A stretch of 64,000 nucleotides of DNA from Streptomyces katrae (GTDB taxonomy: Bacteria > Actinomycetota > Actinomycetes > Streptomycetales > Streptomycetaceae). Below, piece by piece: positions 8,277 to 16,257 of this stretch. The DNA is taken from contig NZ_CP020042.1 in assembly GCF_002028425.1 (NCBI RefSeq), positions 3,906,001-3,970,000 on the forward strand. The letters are read 5' to 3'. The translations under genes and the position numbers were made by a program. Under the pieces are notes generated by a model. It was given only the letters and a program-made list of their open reading frames with translations. It searched no databases and had not been told where the DNA came from. Positions within the stretch are counted from its first letter, which is position 1. The number at the start of each line of letters is the position of its first letter.

Positions 8277-9392
8277 ATGGCAGGCTCTGTTCATCGCGAG
8301 CCCGCTGCCGAGGAGAGTGACACCGTGCGGTCCGACGCCAACCTCGCGGGGCCGATGGCCGATCCGGTCCCCGGTCCCCGCTCTGAACCGCCAGGCGACG
8401 TTTCCCTGGGCGCACCCCCGGCAGCCGCCGGCGCGGAGACGCCCTCGCCCCTCGTGGACAACGACGAGGACACCCCGATCGGCCGAGCCGTCCACCAGGC
8501 GGTGGAGGCCGTCGGCCGTACCGGTATCCCCCTGCCCCGGCCGGCGGAGACCCGGATCATGGTGGTGGCCAACCAGAAGGGCGGCGTCGGCAAGACCACG
8601 ACGACCGTGAACCTGGCCGCCTCCCTGGCGCAGCACGGCGCGCGGGTCCTGGTGATCGACCTCGACCCGCAGGGCAACGCCTCCACGGCGCTCGGCATCG
8701 ACCACCACGCGGACGTGCCCTCCATCTACGACGTGCTCGTCGACAGCCGGCCCCTGCTGGAGGTCGTCCAGCCGGTGGTGGACGTGGAAGGCCTCTTCTG
8801 TGCCCCGGCCACCATCGACCTCGCCGGTGCGGAGATCGAGCTGGTCTCCCTGGTGGCCCGCGAGAGCCGGCTCCAGCGCGCGATCCAGGCGTACGAGCAG
8901 CCGCTCGACTACATCCTGATCGACTGCCCACCCTCCCTGGGCCTGCTGACCGTGAACGCCCTCGTGGCGGGCGCGGAGGTGCTGATCCCGATCCAGTGCG
9001 AGTACTACGCGCTGGAGGGGCTGGGTCAGCTCCTGCGCAACGTCGAGCTGGTGCGCGCCCACCTGAACCCGACCCTGCACGTGTCCACGATCCTGCTGAC
9101 GATGTACGACGGCAGGACCCGGCTGGCCTCGCAGGTGGCGGACGAGGTGCGCACCCACTTCGGCAAGGAAGTGCTGCGCACCAGCATCCCGAGGTCGGTG
9201 CGCATCTCGGAGGCCCCGAGCTACGGGCAGACGGTCCTCACGTACGACCCGGGTTCCAGCGGGGCCCTCTCCTACATGGAGGCGGCGCGTGAGATCGCGC
9301 TCCGGGGAGCCGGAATCCATTACGACGCCCAGAACGTCCACACGGGCGCGGGCATGAACAGCACGCAGAGCATGGCGGAGGGGATCCAGTGA
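8277..9392 (+). CDS. parA: Chromosome partitioning ATPase ParA
   Basis: ParA is a nucleoid-bound Walker ATPase that moves and spaces ParB-origin complexes, in Streptomyces chiefly during aerial hyphae septation. The 371-residue protein has a variable 95-residue N-terminus, the deviant Walker A KGGVGKTT near residue 101, a Walker A' DLDPQGN, and Walker B DYILIDCPPS. I chose ATG 8277 (MAGSVHREP) because it resembles known Streptomyces ParA N-termini. The frame stays open to GTG 8115, whose first codons would be the parS site and two DnaA boxes. The end overlaps parB by 4 bp. Confidence 0.93.
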   Translation: MAGSVHREPAAEESDTVRSDANLAGPMADPVPGPRSEPPGDVSLGAPPAAAGAETPSPLVDNDEDTPIGRAVHQAVEAVGRTGIPLPRPAETRIMVVANQKGGVGKTTTTVNLAASLAQHGARVLVIDLDPQGNASTALGIDHHADVPSIYDVLVDSRPLLEVVQPVVDVEGLFCAPATIDLAGAEIELVSLVARESRLQRAIQAYEQPLDYILIDCPPSLGLLTVNALVAGAEVLIPIQCEYYALEGLGQLLRNVELVRAHLNPTLHVSTILLTMYDGRTRLASQVADEVRTHFGKEVLRTSIPRSVRISEAPSYGQTVLTYDPGSSGALSYMEAAREIALRGAGIHYDAQNVHTGAGMNSTQSMAEGIQ

Positions 9393-10468
9393 GTGAGCGA
9401 CGTAGGGGTCTGGGGCGGGGGCTCGGCGCGCTGATCCCGGCCGCTCCCCAGGAGAAGACGCCGGTGATGGGTGCCGGCTCCACGTCCCCGTCGGCGGTGC
9501 CGGTACTGACGTCGGAGCGGGGCATCGCAGCGGCGAAGCTCGCCGCGCTGTCGCAGGCCGATGTTTCACGTGAAACATTGCCTCCGGTGGAGACGGTGGC
9601 TCCGCAGGCGGGCACCGCTGTGGTGGAGGGGGCGACCTTCGCAGAGCTTCCGCTGGAAGCGATCTCGCCCAACCCGCGCCAGCCGCGCGAGGTGTTCGAC
9701 GAGGATGCCCTCGCGGAGCTGGTCGCCTCGATCCAGACAGTGGGTCTGCTCCAGCCGGTGGTCGTCCGGGAGGCAGCTGTCCCGGGGCGCTATGAGCTGA
9801 TCATGGGTGAGCGGCGCTGGCGCGCCTGCCGCGAGGCGGGGCTGGAGTCCATCCCCGCGATCATCCGGGCGACCGACGACGAGAAGCTCCTTCTCGACGC
9901 CCTCCTGGAGAACCTGCACCGGGCGCAGCTGAACCCGCTGGAGGAGGCGGCCGCGTACGACCAGCTCCTCCGTGAGTTCAACTGCACCCACGACCAGCTG
10001 GCGGACCGGATCGGGCGCTCGCGTCCACAGGTCACGAACACCCTGCGACTGCTGAGGCTGACTCCGGAGGTGCAGAAGAAGGTGGCCGCCGGCGTGCTGC
10101 TGGCGGGTCACGCCCGGGCCCTGCTGGGTGTGGAGGACGCCGAGGAGCAGCTCCGTCTCGCCCAGCGGATCGTGGCCGAGGGCCTGTCGGTGCGCTCGGT
10201 CGAGGAGATCATCCAGCTGATGGGCTCCGAGCCGTCGAGCACCGCGAAGCCCAAGGGCCCGCGGGCCGGTGGCAGGGTGTCGCCGGCGCTCAGCGAGCTG
10301 GCGACGCGCCTGTCGGACCGCTTCGAGACCCGGGTGAAGGTGGATCTGGGCCAGAAGAAGGGCAAGATCACCGTCGAGTTCGCGTCGATGGAGGACCTGG
10401 AGCGGATCCTGGGAACCCTGGCGCCGGGCGAGGGCCGGGTACTGGAGCAGGGCCTCTCCGGGGAGTAG
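9389..10468 (+). CDS. parB: Chromosome partitioning protein ParB
   Basis: ParB is the CTP-dependent clamp that loads at parS and spreads along origin DNA. The 359-residue protein begins with the ParA-contact motif RRGLGRGLGALIP, has the GERRWRA arginine/CTP loop near residue 143, a helix-turn-helix around residues 200-230, and a C-terminal dimer domain. GTG 9389 overlaps the parA stop, so the two are translationally coupled. A parS site lies inside the gene and encodes VSRET in the variable linker. Confidence 0.97.
   Translation: MSERRRGLGRGLGALIPAAPQEKTPVMGAGSTSPSAVPVLTSERGIAAAKLAALSQADVSRETLPPVETVAPQAGTAVVEGATFAELPLEAISPNPRQPREVFDEDALAELVASIQTVGLLQPVVVREAAVPGRYELIMGERRWRACREAGLESIPAIIRATDDEKLLLDALLENLHRAQLNPLEEAAAYDQLLREFNCTHDQLADRIGRSRPQVTNTLRLLRLTPEVQKKVAAGVLLAGHARALLGVEDAEEQLRLAQRIVAEGLSVRSVEEIIQLMGSEPSSTAKPKGPRAGGRVSPALSELATRLSDRFETRVKVDLGQKKGKITVEFASMEDLERILGTLAPGEGRVLEQGLSGE
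9563..9576. promoter_or_regulatory. parS: parS site inside parB
   Basis: An exact GTTTCACGTGAAAC lies in the linker-coding part of parB, where it is read as Val-Ser-Arg-Glu-Thr. The linker is poorly conserved, so it can carry the DNA site at low cost. Confidence 0.95.
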
Positions 10469-10488
10469 TCCTTCCCCTCCTGTTTTCC

Positions 10489-10549
10489 CCACTGCCCCCT
10501 GTTTCTCGAGATGTCCACCCTCGAAGAAGCAGGGGGCAGTGGTTACGAT
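10489..10549 (+). promoter_or_regulatory. Inverted repeat overlapping a predicted leaderless promoter
   Basis: Perfect 13-bp arms (CCACTGCCCCCTG at 10489-10501, complement at 10530-10542) flank a 28-base loop. Immediately to the right is TACGAT (10544-10549), a good -10 element, six bases before the acetyltransferase ATG at 10556. A weak -35 (TCGAAG, 10521-10526) fits with a 17-bp spacer. The structure could end parB transcription, act as an operator over the promoter, or both. Confidence 0.5.
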
Positions 10550-10555
10550 GCCGTT

Positions 10556-11179
10556 ATGGGTCGTCGGCTCGTACCGCTCACGCTGGACAACCTCCAGGAC
10601 CTGCCCAGGCGTTGCCGGAGCTGTGTGTTCTGGGAGCTCGATCCCGTCACCGGCGAGGCCGCGGTGAAAGCGGGCACCGCGGAGCTGGAGAAGGAAGCCT
10701 GGATCTCGGCGGTCCTCCTGGACTGGGGATCCTGTGGCCGCGTGGTCTATGTGGACGAGGTTCCGGTGGGATTCGTCCTCTACGCGCCGCCCGCCTACGT
10801 ACCGCGCGCCGCTTCCTTCCCGACGAGCCCGGTCTCCCCGGACGCGGTGCAGCTGATCACCGCCTGGATCATGCCGGGCTATCAGGGGCAGGGGCTGGGG
10901 CGGGTCATGGTGCAGACGGTCGCCAAAGACCTGCTGCGGCGGGGGTTCAAGGCGATCGAGGCCTTCGGCGACGCCCGCTGGGAGCGGCCCGCCTGTCTGC
11001 TGCCGGCCGACCACCTGCTGTCCGTGGGCTTCAAGACCGTACGCCCCCATCCGGCTCACCCGAGGCTGCGGCTGGAGCTGCGCACCACGCTGTCGTGGAA
11101 GGAAGACGTGGAACTGGCCCTGGACCGGCTGCTGAGCGGCGCGAGGGCCCGCAAGGAACCGGCGCTGCGTCCGCTGTGA
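10556..11179 (+). CDS. GNAT family N-acetyltransferase
   Basis: The 207-residue protein carries the acetyl-CoA loop YQGQGLGRVM near residue 110 and a general GNAT fold. An N-terminal RCRSC pair (CxxC) followed by FWE is typical of an actinobacterial subgroup found at this locus. The acceptor is unknown. The chosen ATG at 10556 (MGRRLVPLT) lies just past a -10-like element, suggesting a leaderless message; the frame is open to 10511, but that would lie in the loop of an inverted repeat. It sits between parB and a terminator that also bears a parS site. Confidence 0.85.
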   Translation: MGRRLVPLTLDNLQDLPRRCRSCVFWELDPVTGEAAVKAGTAELEKEAWISAVLLDWGSCGRVVYVDEVPVGFVLYAPPAYVPRAASFPTSPVSPDAVQLITAWIMPGYQGQGLGRVMVQTVAKDLLRRGFKAIEAFGDARWERPACLLPADHLLSVGFKTVRPHPAHPRLRLELRTTLSWKEDVELALDRLLSGARARKEPALRPL

Positions 11180-11196
11180 CGGGCGCCGGGCGTGCG

Positions 11197-11231
11197 AAAC
11201 GGGGCCGCCCCTTGAGGGGGCGGCCCCGTTT
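11197..11231. terminator. Bidirectional terminator between the acetyltransferase gene and trxA
   Basis: A 15-bp perfect stem (11197-11211 with 11217-11231) and a 5-base loop lie between convergent genes. The AAAC/GTTT ends give a U tract on both strands. The right arm ends inside the adjacent parS site. Confidence 0.85.
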
Positions 11232-11241
11232 CACGTGAAAC
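11228..11241. promoter_or_regulatory. parS: parS site overlapping a terminator
   Basis: An exact GTTTCACGTGAAAC shares its first four bases with the right arm of the terminator stem. It is in the 72-bp convergent gap before trxA. Confidence 0.95.
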
Positions 11242-11251
11242 ATCGAGTGCG

Positions 11252-11593
11252 TCAGGCGGTCTTGACCTCGATGAAGCCGTCCAGGTCACGCAGGATGGCG
11301 GCCTTCGGCTTGGCACCCACGATCGTCTTGGCGACCTCGCCGCCCTGGTAGACGTTCAGCGTCGGGATGGACATGACGCCGTACTTGGCAGCCGTGGCGG
11401 GGTTCTCGTCGATGTTGAGCTTGACGATCTCGATCTGGTCGCCGTACTCGGCCGCGATCGCCTCCAGCGACGGGGCGATCTGGCGGCACGGACCGCACCA
11501 GGCGGCCCAGAAGTCCACGAGCACGGGCTTGTCGCTGCGAAGGACCTCGGAGTCGAAGTCGGCGTCAGTCACGTTCTTGAGGGTGCCGGCCAC
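11252..11593 (-). CDS. trxA: Thioredoxin
   Basis: Thioredoxin reduces protein disulfides using electrons from TrxB. The 113-residue protein has the active site WCGPC at residues 32-36 and the cis-proline segment SIPTL. The GTG start at 11593 has AAGGAGG six bases upstream. It lies 50 bp downstream of trxB, so both are expected from one transcript driven by the predicted SigR promoter before trxB. Confidence 0.96.
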   Translation of the reverse strand: MAGTLKNVTDADFDSEVLRSDKPVLVDFWAAWCGPCRQIAPSLEAIAAEYGDQIEIVKLNIDENPATAAKYGVMSIPTLNVYQGGEVAKTIVGAKPKAAILRDLDGFIEVKTA

Positions 11594-11643
11594 AGCGGCC
11601 TCCTTCTTTCCTGCGGGGTGGGGTGTAGGGGGGTGGAGCGGGA

Positions 11644-12603
11644 TCAGACGGTCGCGGCGGCGGGCTCGGCGTCCGAGAGGGCGGCGAGGAAGCGCTCCGC
11701 GTCCAGGGCGGCGGAGCAGCCGGTGCCGGCGGCGGTGATCGCCTGACGGTAGGTGTGGTCCACGACGTCGCCCGCGCCGAAGACACCGGGGAGGTTGGTG
11801 CGCGTGGAGGGCGCGTCGACCCTGAGGTAGCCCTCGTCGTCCAGGTCGAGCTGACCGGTGAACAGTTCGGTGCGCGGGTCGTGGCCGACGGCGATGAACA
11901 GGCCGGTCACGGGCAGCTCGGAGGTCTCACCGGTCTTGGTGTTGCGCAGCGTCAGGCCGGAAAGCTTCTGCTCGCCGTGGATGCCGGCCACCTCGCTGTC
12001 CCAGGCGAAGCTGATCTTCGGGTCGGCGAAGGCGCGGTCCTGCATGGCCTTGGAGGCGCGCAGGGTGTCACGGCGGTGGATGATCGTGACGGACTTGGCG
12101 AACCGGGAGAGGAAGGTCGCCTCCTCCATCGCGGTGTCGCCGCCGCCGACGACGGCGATGTCCTGGTCCTTGAAGAAGAACCCGTCACAGGTCGCGCACC
12201 AGGAGACGCCGCGTCCGGAGAGGGCGTCCTCGTTGGGCAGGCCGAGCTTGCGGTGCTGGGAGCCGGTGGTGACGATGACGGCCTTGGCGCGGTGGACCGT
12301 GCCGGCGGTGTCGGTGACGGTCTTGATCTCACCGGTGAGGTCCACGGAGACGATGTCGTCCGGGACCAGCTCCGCGCCGAAGCGCTCGGCCTGCGCGCGC
12401 ATGTTGTCCATGAGGTCCGGACCCATGATGCCCTCCCGGAAGCCCGGGAAGTTCTCGACCTCGGTGGTGTTCATCAGCGCGCCGCCGGCGGTGACGGCAC
12501 CCTCGAAGACCAGCGGGTTGAGCGAAGCGCGTGCGGTGTACAGGGCGGCCGTGTAACCGGCCGGCCCGGAGCCGATGATGATCACGTTTCGTACGTCGCT
12601 CAC
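11644..12603 (-). CDS. trxB: Thioredoxin reductase (NADPH)
   Basis: This FAD enzyme passes electrons from NADPH to thioredoxin. The 319-residue length is typical. It shows the FAD loop GSGPAG near residue 11, the redox pair CATC at 136-139, the NADPH loop GGGDTA, and a C-terminal FAD motif GVFGAGDV. The start is GTG 12603. It heads a trxBA operon. A GGAAT-N18-GTT promoter lies 70 bp upstream, which in Streptomyces is recognised by the disulfide-stress factor SigR. Confidence 0.97.
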   Translation of the reverse strand: MSDVRNVIIIGSGPAGYTAALYTARASLNPLVFEGAVTAGGALMNTTEVENFPGFREGIMGPDLMDNMRAQAERFGAELVPDDIVSVDLTGEIKTVTDTAGTVHRAKAVIVTTGSQHRKLGLPNEDALSGRGVSWCATCDGFFFKDQDIAVVGGGDTAMEEATFLSRFAKSVTIIHRRDTLRASKAMQDRAFADPKISFAWDSEVAGIHGEQKLSGLTLRNTKTGETSELPVTGLFIAVGHDPRTELFTGQLDLDDEGYLRVDAPSTRTNLPGVFGAGDVVDHTYRQAITAAGTGCSAALDAERFLAALSDAEPAAATV

Positions 12604-12672
12604 GGGTTCTTTCCTCGTCTCTGCGGACTTCGTGGTGCCTACCGGGGGCCGGTGCGGACTCTCACCCCACCC

Positions 12673-12698
12673 AACGGATCCTACGGCGCGCGCATTCC
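12673..12698 (-). promoter_or_regulatory. Predicted SigR-type promoter of trxBA
   Basis: On the minus strand GGAAT (12698-12694) and GTT (12675-12673) are separated by exactly 18 bp, which matches the SigR consensus. The position, 70 bp before trxB, fits a thiol-stress-inducible trxBA operon. Confidence 0.8.
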
Positions 12699-12750
12699 CC
12701 GGCCGTCCCCCTCTGCCTCCGGAAGCGCCGGGCGTTGATGTCGGAACCCT

Positions 12751-13698
12751 TCAGTTGCGGGGATACGTGCGGGTGAGAAGGGGCTTTTCGGGGGGCGCCG
12801 AGGGTTTGTCGGCGCAGCCGGCGGCCACGAGGTAGGCGTCCACCTGGGCGGGGTCCTGTACATGGGGCAGGACGACGAGGTAGACCGCCGTGCCCTGGTA
12901 GCGGCCCGGCTCGGCGGCGAGGGGGGTCTCGGTGCGGCCGGTGGCCTGCTGTACACAGGGGGGCACCGAAGGCTGGGCCGGCTCCGGTGACCCCGGCCGC
13001 TCGGCGGGCGCCAGCCCGGGAGAGGCGTTCTCCAGCTCCATGGTCCGGTTCGAGTCCCCGGGAGCGGTCTTGGGAGCGTTCGTGGAGGGAGCGGAGGCCA
13101 GGAGCCGGTGGACGTTCTGCTGAAGCCCCTGACCGCTGTACTCCCCGGGGGCGGCCGAGCCGGCGGCCCGCACGGTGTTGTTGCTCGTGCTGGTGTCGTG
13201 GGCGCCGGTTCCGGACAGGCCGTTGAAGAGGAGGACGCCGAGCACACAGGCGGCTGCCCCGGCCAGGCCGGTCAGGACCGCGATCCGGCGGCGGGCGCGG
13301 CGACGGCCGGGTCCCGTTGCGCCGGACGGGTGACCGGAGGGTCGGTCGGCCCCGGTCCGGCCCGGGCTCGTTTCACGTGAAACATCGCCGAGGGCACGCG
13401 GCTCGGGAGCGGCGGCCCCGGCCCGGGAAGCGGTGGAATCGAGGAGGGCTTCGGCGGCGAGGGCCGCGTCGATGCGCCCCGCGATGTCGGAGGGCATCCG
13501 CGGCGGTCCGGGCAGAGTGCCCAGCAGGGACCGGATCTCCTCCAGGGAGGCGAGGACATCGGCGCACAGGGCGCAGTCGGCGAGGTGGCGTCGTACTTCG
13601 GTGGTACGGGAGGGTGAGAGGAGCCCTTCGGTCAGGTCGGAGATCTCCGAGACCTCCGGGTGCCGGATCGTGCCGGCGCTGCCGGTCGTGGGGGTCAC
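12751..13698 (-). CDS. Zinc-binding anti-sigma factor for SigM (membrane)
   Basis: This protein is the probable inhibitor of the adjacent sigM product. It has an N-terminal ZAS motif HxxxCxxC (His38, Cys42, Cys45), a linker, one membrane helix at about 138-160 and an outside domain of about 150 residues. The start is GTG 13698, in a GTGA overlap with the sigM stop, so synthesis is coupled and stoichiometric. A parS site in the linker is read as VSRET (106-110). The signal sensed by the outer domain is unknown. Confidence 0.88.
   Translation of the reverse strand: MTPTTGSAGTIRHPEVSEISDLTEGLLSPSRTTEVRRHLADCALCADVLASLEEIRSLLGTLPGPPRMPSDIAGRIDAALAAEALLDSTASRAGAAAPEPRALGDVSRETSPGRTGADRPSGHPSGATGPGRRRARRRIAVLTGLAGAAACVLGVLLFNGLSGTGAHDTSTSNNTVRAAGSAAPGEYSGQGLQQNVHRLLASAPSTNAPKTAPGDSNRTMELENASPGLAPAERPGSPEPAQPSVPPCVQQATGRTETPLAAEPGRYQGTAVYLVVLPHVQDPAQVDAYLVAAGCADKPSAPPEKPLLTRTYPRN
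13370..13383. promoter_or_regulatory. parS: parS site inside the anti-sigma gene
   Basis: An exact GTTTCACGTGAAAC encodes Val-Ser-Arg-Glu-Thr in the linker between the zinc domain and the membrane helix. Confidence 0.95.
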
Positions 13699-14396
13699 GG
13701 TCGTCCACCTCCGCCCTTCACAGGGTCTGGGTCTGGTTCTGGCTGCCTGGGGTCTGCCGCAGATGGGACGGGTGCCCCCGGCGTCCGGTTCCTTCCCCGC
13801 TCGGTGGCGGTGTTATCCCCGGCATTCGTGCGCAGATGAGTGAGGAGTGGCAGGAGTTTCGCCCGGCCGCGCGCACACCGGCTCTTCACTGTTCCGACGG
13901 GGACGTCGAGAACGGCGGCGGCTTCGGCGACGGGATATCCCTGCATGTCGACGAGGACGAGGGCGGCCCGCTGGTCGGCGGGGAGGGTGGCGAGGGCGGC
14001 CAGGAGCTGGCGGTGGAGGTCCTGGCGTTCCGCGGGCGCCTCGGCGGACTCGTGGGGCTCCAGGAGCCGCTCCAGACGGTCGGTGTCGTCCAGCGGGGCG
14101 GTCCGGCGGGAGGCGGCCTTGCGGGCACGGTCCAGGCAGGCGTTGACGGTGATCCGGTGGAGCCAGGTGGTCACGGCGGAGTCCCCGCGGAAGGTGTGGG
14201 CGGCCCGGTAGGCGGAGACCAGGGCGTCCTGAACGGCGTCGGCGGCCTCCTCCCGGTCGCCGAGGGTCCGCAGTGCCACGGCCCACAGCCGGTCGCGGTG
14301 CCGCCGCACCAGCTCCCCGAAGGCATCGGGATCCCCTGCGACGTGCAGGGAAAGGAGCTCCTGGTCGCTGTGGTCGCCGGCTCTGGCTTCGTCCAA
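13695..14396 (-). CDS. sigM: ECF RNA polymerase sigma factor SigM
   Basis: This 233-residue ECF sigma factor has region 2 at about 24-95 (HRDRLWAVALRTLGDREEAADAVQDAL) and a region 4 helix-turn-helix at about 130-185, followed by a poorly conserved 45-residue tail. It matches the Streptomyces sigM locus next to trxBA. The likely start is an uncommon TTG at 14396, preceded by GGAGGGG. The last bases overlap the anti-sigma gene. It lies 25 bp downstream of the pseudokinase gene, so it may be read from an envelope-gene transcript. Confidence 0.9.
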   Translation of the reverse strand: MDEARAGDHSDQELLSLHVAGDPDAFGELVRRHRDRLWAVALRTLGDREEAADAVQDALVSAYRAAHTFRGDSAVTTWLHRITVNACLDRARKAASRRTAPLDDTDRLERLLEPHESAEAPAERQDLHRQLLAALATLPADQRAALVLVDMQGYPVAEAAAVLDVPVGTVKSRCARGRAKLLPLLTHLRTNAGDNTATERGRNRTPGAPVPSAADPRQPEPDPDPVKGGGGRP

Positions 14397-14421
14397 CGGT
14401 CGGCCCCTCCCCTGCCGTGCG

Positions 14422-16140
14422 TCAGCCCTTGAACTTCACGTCCGTGATGCCCTGCTTGTACCCGGCGCCGCTGTAGTTGTCGTAGCCGGCGTACGGCATT
14501 TCTGTGATCCACAGGAGCACGTAGCGCGTCTTGACCGGCTTCTGCACGGTCAGCTTGACGCTGTTGTCCTTCGTGCTGACGCCCGCGATCTTCTTCTTCG
14601 GATCGACGGTGTCCTTGAGGTCCTTGGGGCTCAGCGCATCGGTGGCGTAGAGCGTCAGGGTGGTGTGGTCGCCCGCGTGCCTCAGCCCTATCGAGACCTC
14701 CTTGACCTCTTGCTCGGAGCCGAGGTCGTAGACGATCCCGACACCGGGCTTGATCACGATCTTCGGGCCGTCGGAGAAGCTCTTGGTGCGCCAGTAGCTG
14801 GAGGTGTCCCCGTCGTACGTCTTGTCGACGTCAGGCGCGTTCTGCGGGGTGCCGTCGGGCGCGTACTCCTTCGCGTCCTTGATGGCGAGGGGAGCGAGCT
14901 CCTTCTTCTCCGGGGCGGGGCCCTGCTGCTGGGGCTGGGTGGTTTCGCTGTTGTTCTGCTTGCTGTGGCCCAGGAGGGCGTCGGCGAGCTGCCAGCTGCC
15001 CAGGCCCAGGGCGGCGATCAGAAGGGCGGCGACGCCCCACTTGAGGACGCGGCCCGTCCGGCTCTGGAGCGGGGGCGGCGGGGGGACGGCGATCGGGGCC
15101 GTGGGCATGCCGACGGGAGCCGGGCGGCCGTAGCTGCCCTGCTGGTAGGTGGTGTGCTGGTACTCCGGGGGTGCCGTGAAGGCGGGCTCCGGCGGCTTGA
15201 TGCGGGGCATCGCCGCGACCGCCTTGGCGAGCTCTTCCGGAGTGGTGCAGGCCGGCTCCTGGCGTGAGGCGGTGGCCCCGTCGTTGGCGAGGGCGCGCAT
15301 GGCGAGCTCGCCGAGACCCCGGTGGACGCCGGCGCGCACCTGGTCGGGGGCGAGGAGGCCGACGCCCTTGGGCAGGCCGCGCAGGCCGTAGGCGTCGTTC
15401 TCGTACGGCCAGCGCTGGGTGAGGGCGGCGTACAGCAGCGCGCCGATGGCCTCGGTGTCCGCCCGCTGCGGGGTGTCGCTGGTGATGCCGCGCAGGGCGG
15501 CGTTCACGGCGAGGCCGCGGATGCGGTACTGACCCGTGGAGGTCCGCAGTATCGCGCTGGGCGTCAGGCGCAGGTGGGCCAGGCCCTCGCGGTGGGCGGC
15601 GGCCATGGCCTGGGAGACCTGGCTCACCAGTTGGTAGGCCTCGTGGGGCTCCAGCGTCCCGGCCGCGAGGACGGCGGTCAGCTCGGTGGCGTCGGGCAGC
15701 CACTCGTGGACGACGTAGACGAGGTCGTTCTCCTCGACGGCGTCGAGGACCTGGACGAACCGGGGGTCGCCGAGCAGGGCGGAGGAGCGGGCCGCCGCCA
15801 GGACGGTGCGGGCCCGGGGGTGGTCGGCGGGCAGCAGATGGACCCCGACGGCGCGCCGCAGCTTCTCGTCCATCGCGCGCCAGCTGCTGAATCCGTCCAG
15901 ACGGGTGACGCACTCCTCGAGGCGGTAGCGCCGCGCGAGCTTGTGGCCGCTGTGGAGTTCCGGCGCGGCCGCGGGGGCAGCGCCTCTGCGTTCGCCGTCC
16001 TTCTCGGGCATGGGCTCGTCCGCGGCTCGTCCGTTCTGGGTGTCCACCCCGTCGGCCGTGGCCTTGGCCGCATCTGCGGCCAGCGGCTGGTCGCCGCTGT
16101 TGTCGGCCACGTCGACGGCAGCTGTGCTACGTTCCGCCAC
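14422..16140 (-). CDS. Membrane pseudokinase with discoidin-like outer domain (MurJ partner candidate)
   Basis: The 572-residue protein has a cytoplasmic kinase-like domain at about 60-305, a Pro-rich linker, one membrane helix at about 366-387 and an outside beta-sandwich domain similar to F5/8-type sugar-binding modules. Catalytic signatures are lost: AHLRLTPSAIL replaces HRDxKPxN and no DFG is seen. In Mycobacterium tuberculosis, MviN (Rv3910) fuses MurJ to a related pseudokinase that recruits FhaA after phosphorylation; here it is a separate gene just after murJ. Start chosen at GTG 16140; an ATG at 16194 is possible. Confidence 0.82.
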   Translation of the reverse strand: MAERSTAAVDVADNSGDQPLAADAAKATADGVDTQNGRAADEPMPEKDGERRGAAPAAAPELHSGHKLARRYRLEECVTRLDGFSSWRAMDEKLRRAVGVHLLPADHPRARTVLAAARSSALLGDPRFVQVLDAVEENDLVYVVHEWLPDATELTAVLAAGTLEPHEAYQLVSQVSQAMAAAHREGLAHLRLTPSAILRTSTGQYRIRGLAVNAALRGITSDTPQRADTEAIGALLYAALTQRWPYENDAYGLRGLPKGVGLLAPDQVRAGVHRGLGELAMRALANDGATASRQEPACTTPEELAKAVAAMPRIKPPEPAFTAPPEYQHTTYQQGSYGRPAPVGMPTAPIAVPPPPPLQSRTGRVLKWGVAALLIAALGLGSWQLADALLGHSKQNNSETTQPQQQGPAPEKKELAPLAIKDAKEYAPDGTPQNAPDVDKTYDGDTSSYWRTKSFSDGPKIVIKPGVGIVYDLGSEQEVKEVSIGLRHAGDHTTLTLYATDALSPKDLKDTVDPKKKIAGVSTKDNSVKLTVQKPVKTRYVLLWITEMPYAGYDNYSGAGYKQGITDVKFKG

Positions 16141-16257
16141 CGTCGTCCCTGCCTCCCCATCCGTTGCGCGCTGTCGGCCAGTCTGCGAAGCCATGCCAAT
16201 TGTGCCCACAGTCCGCCGCTATGCACGACACACGATGGGGGCCGACGGTTGTGCGCA

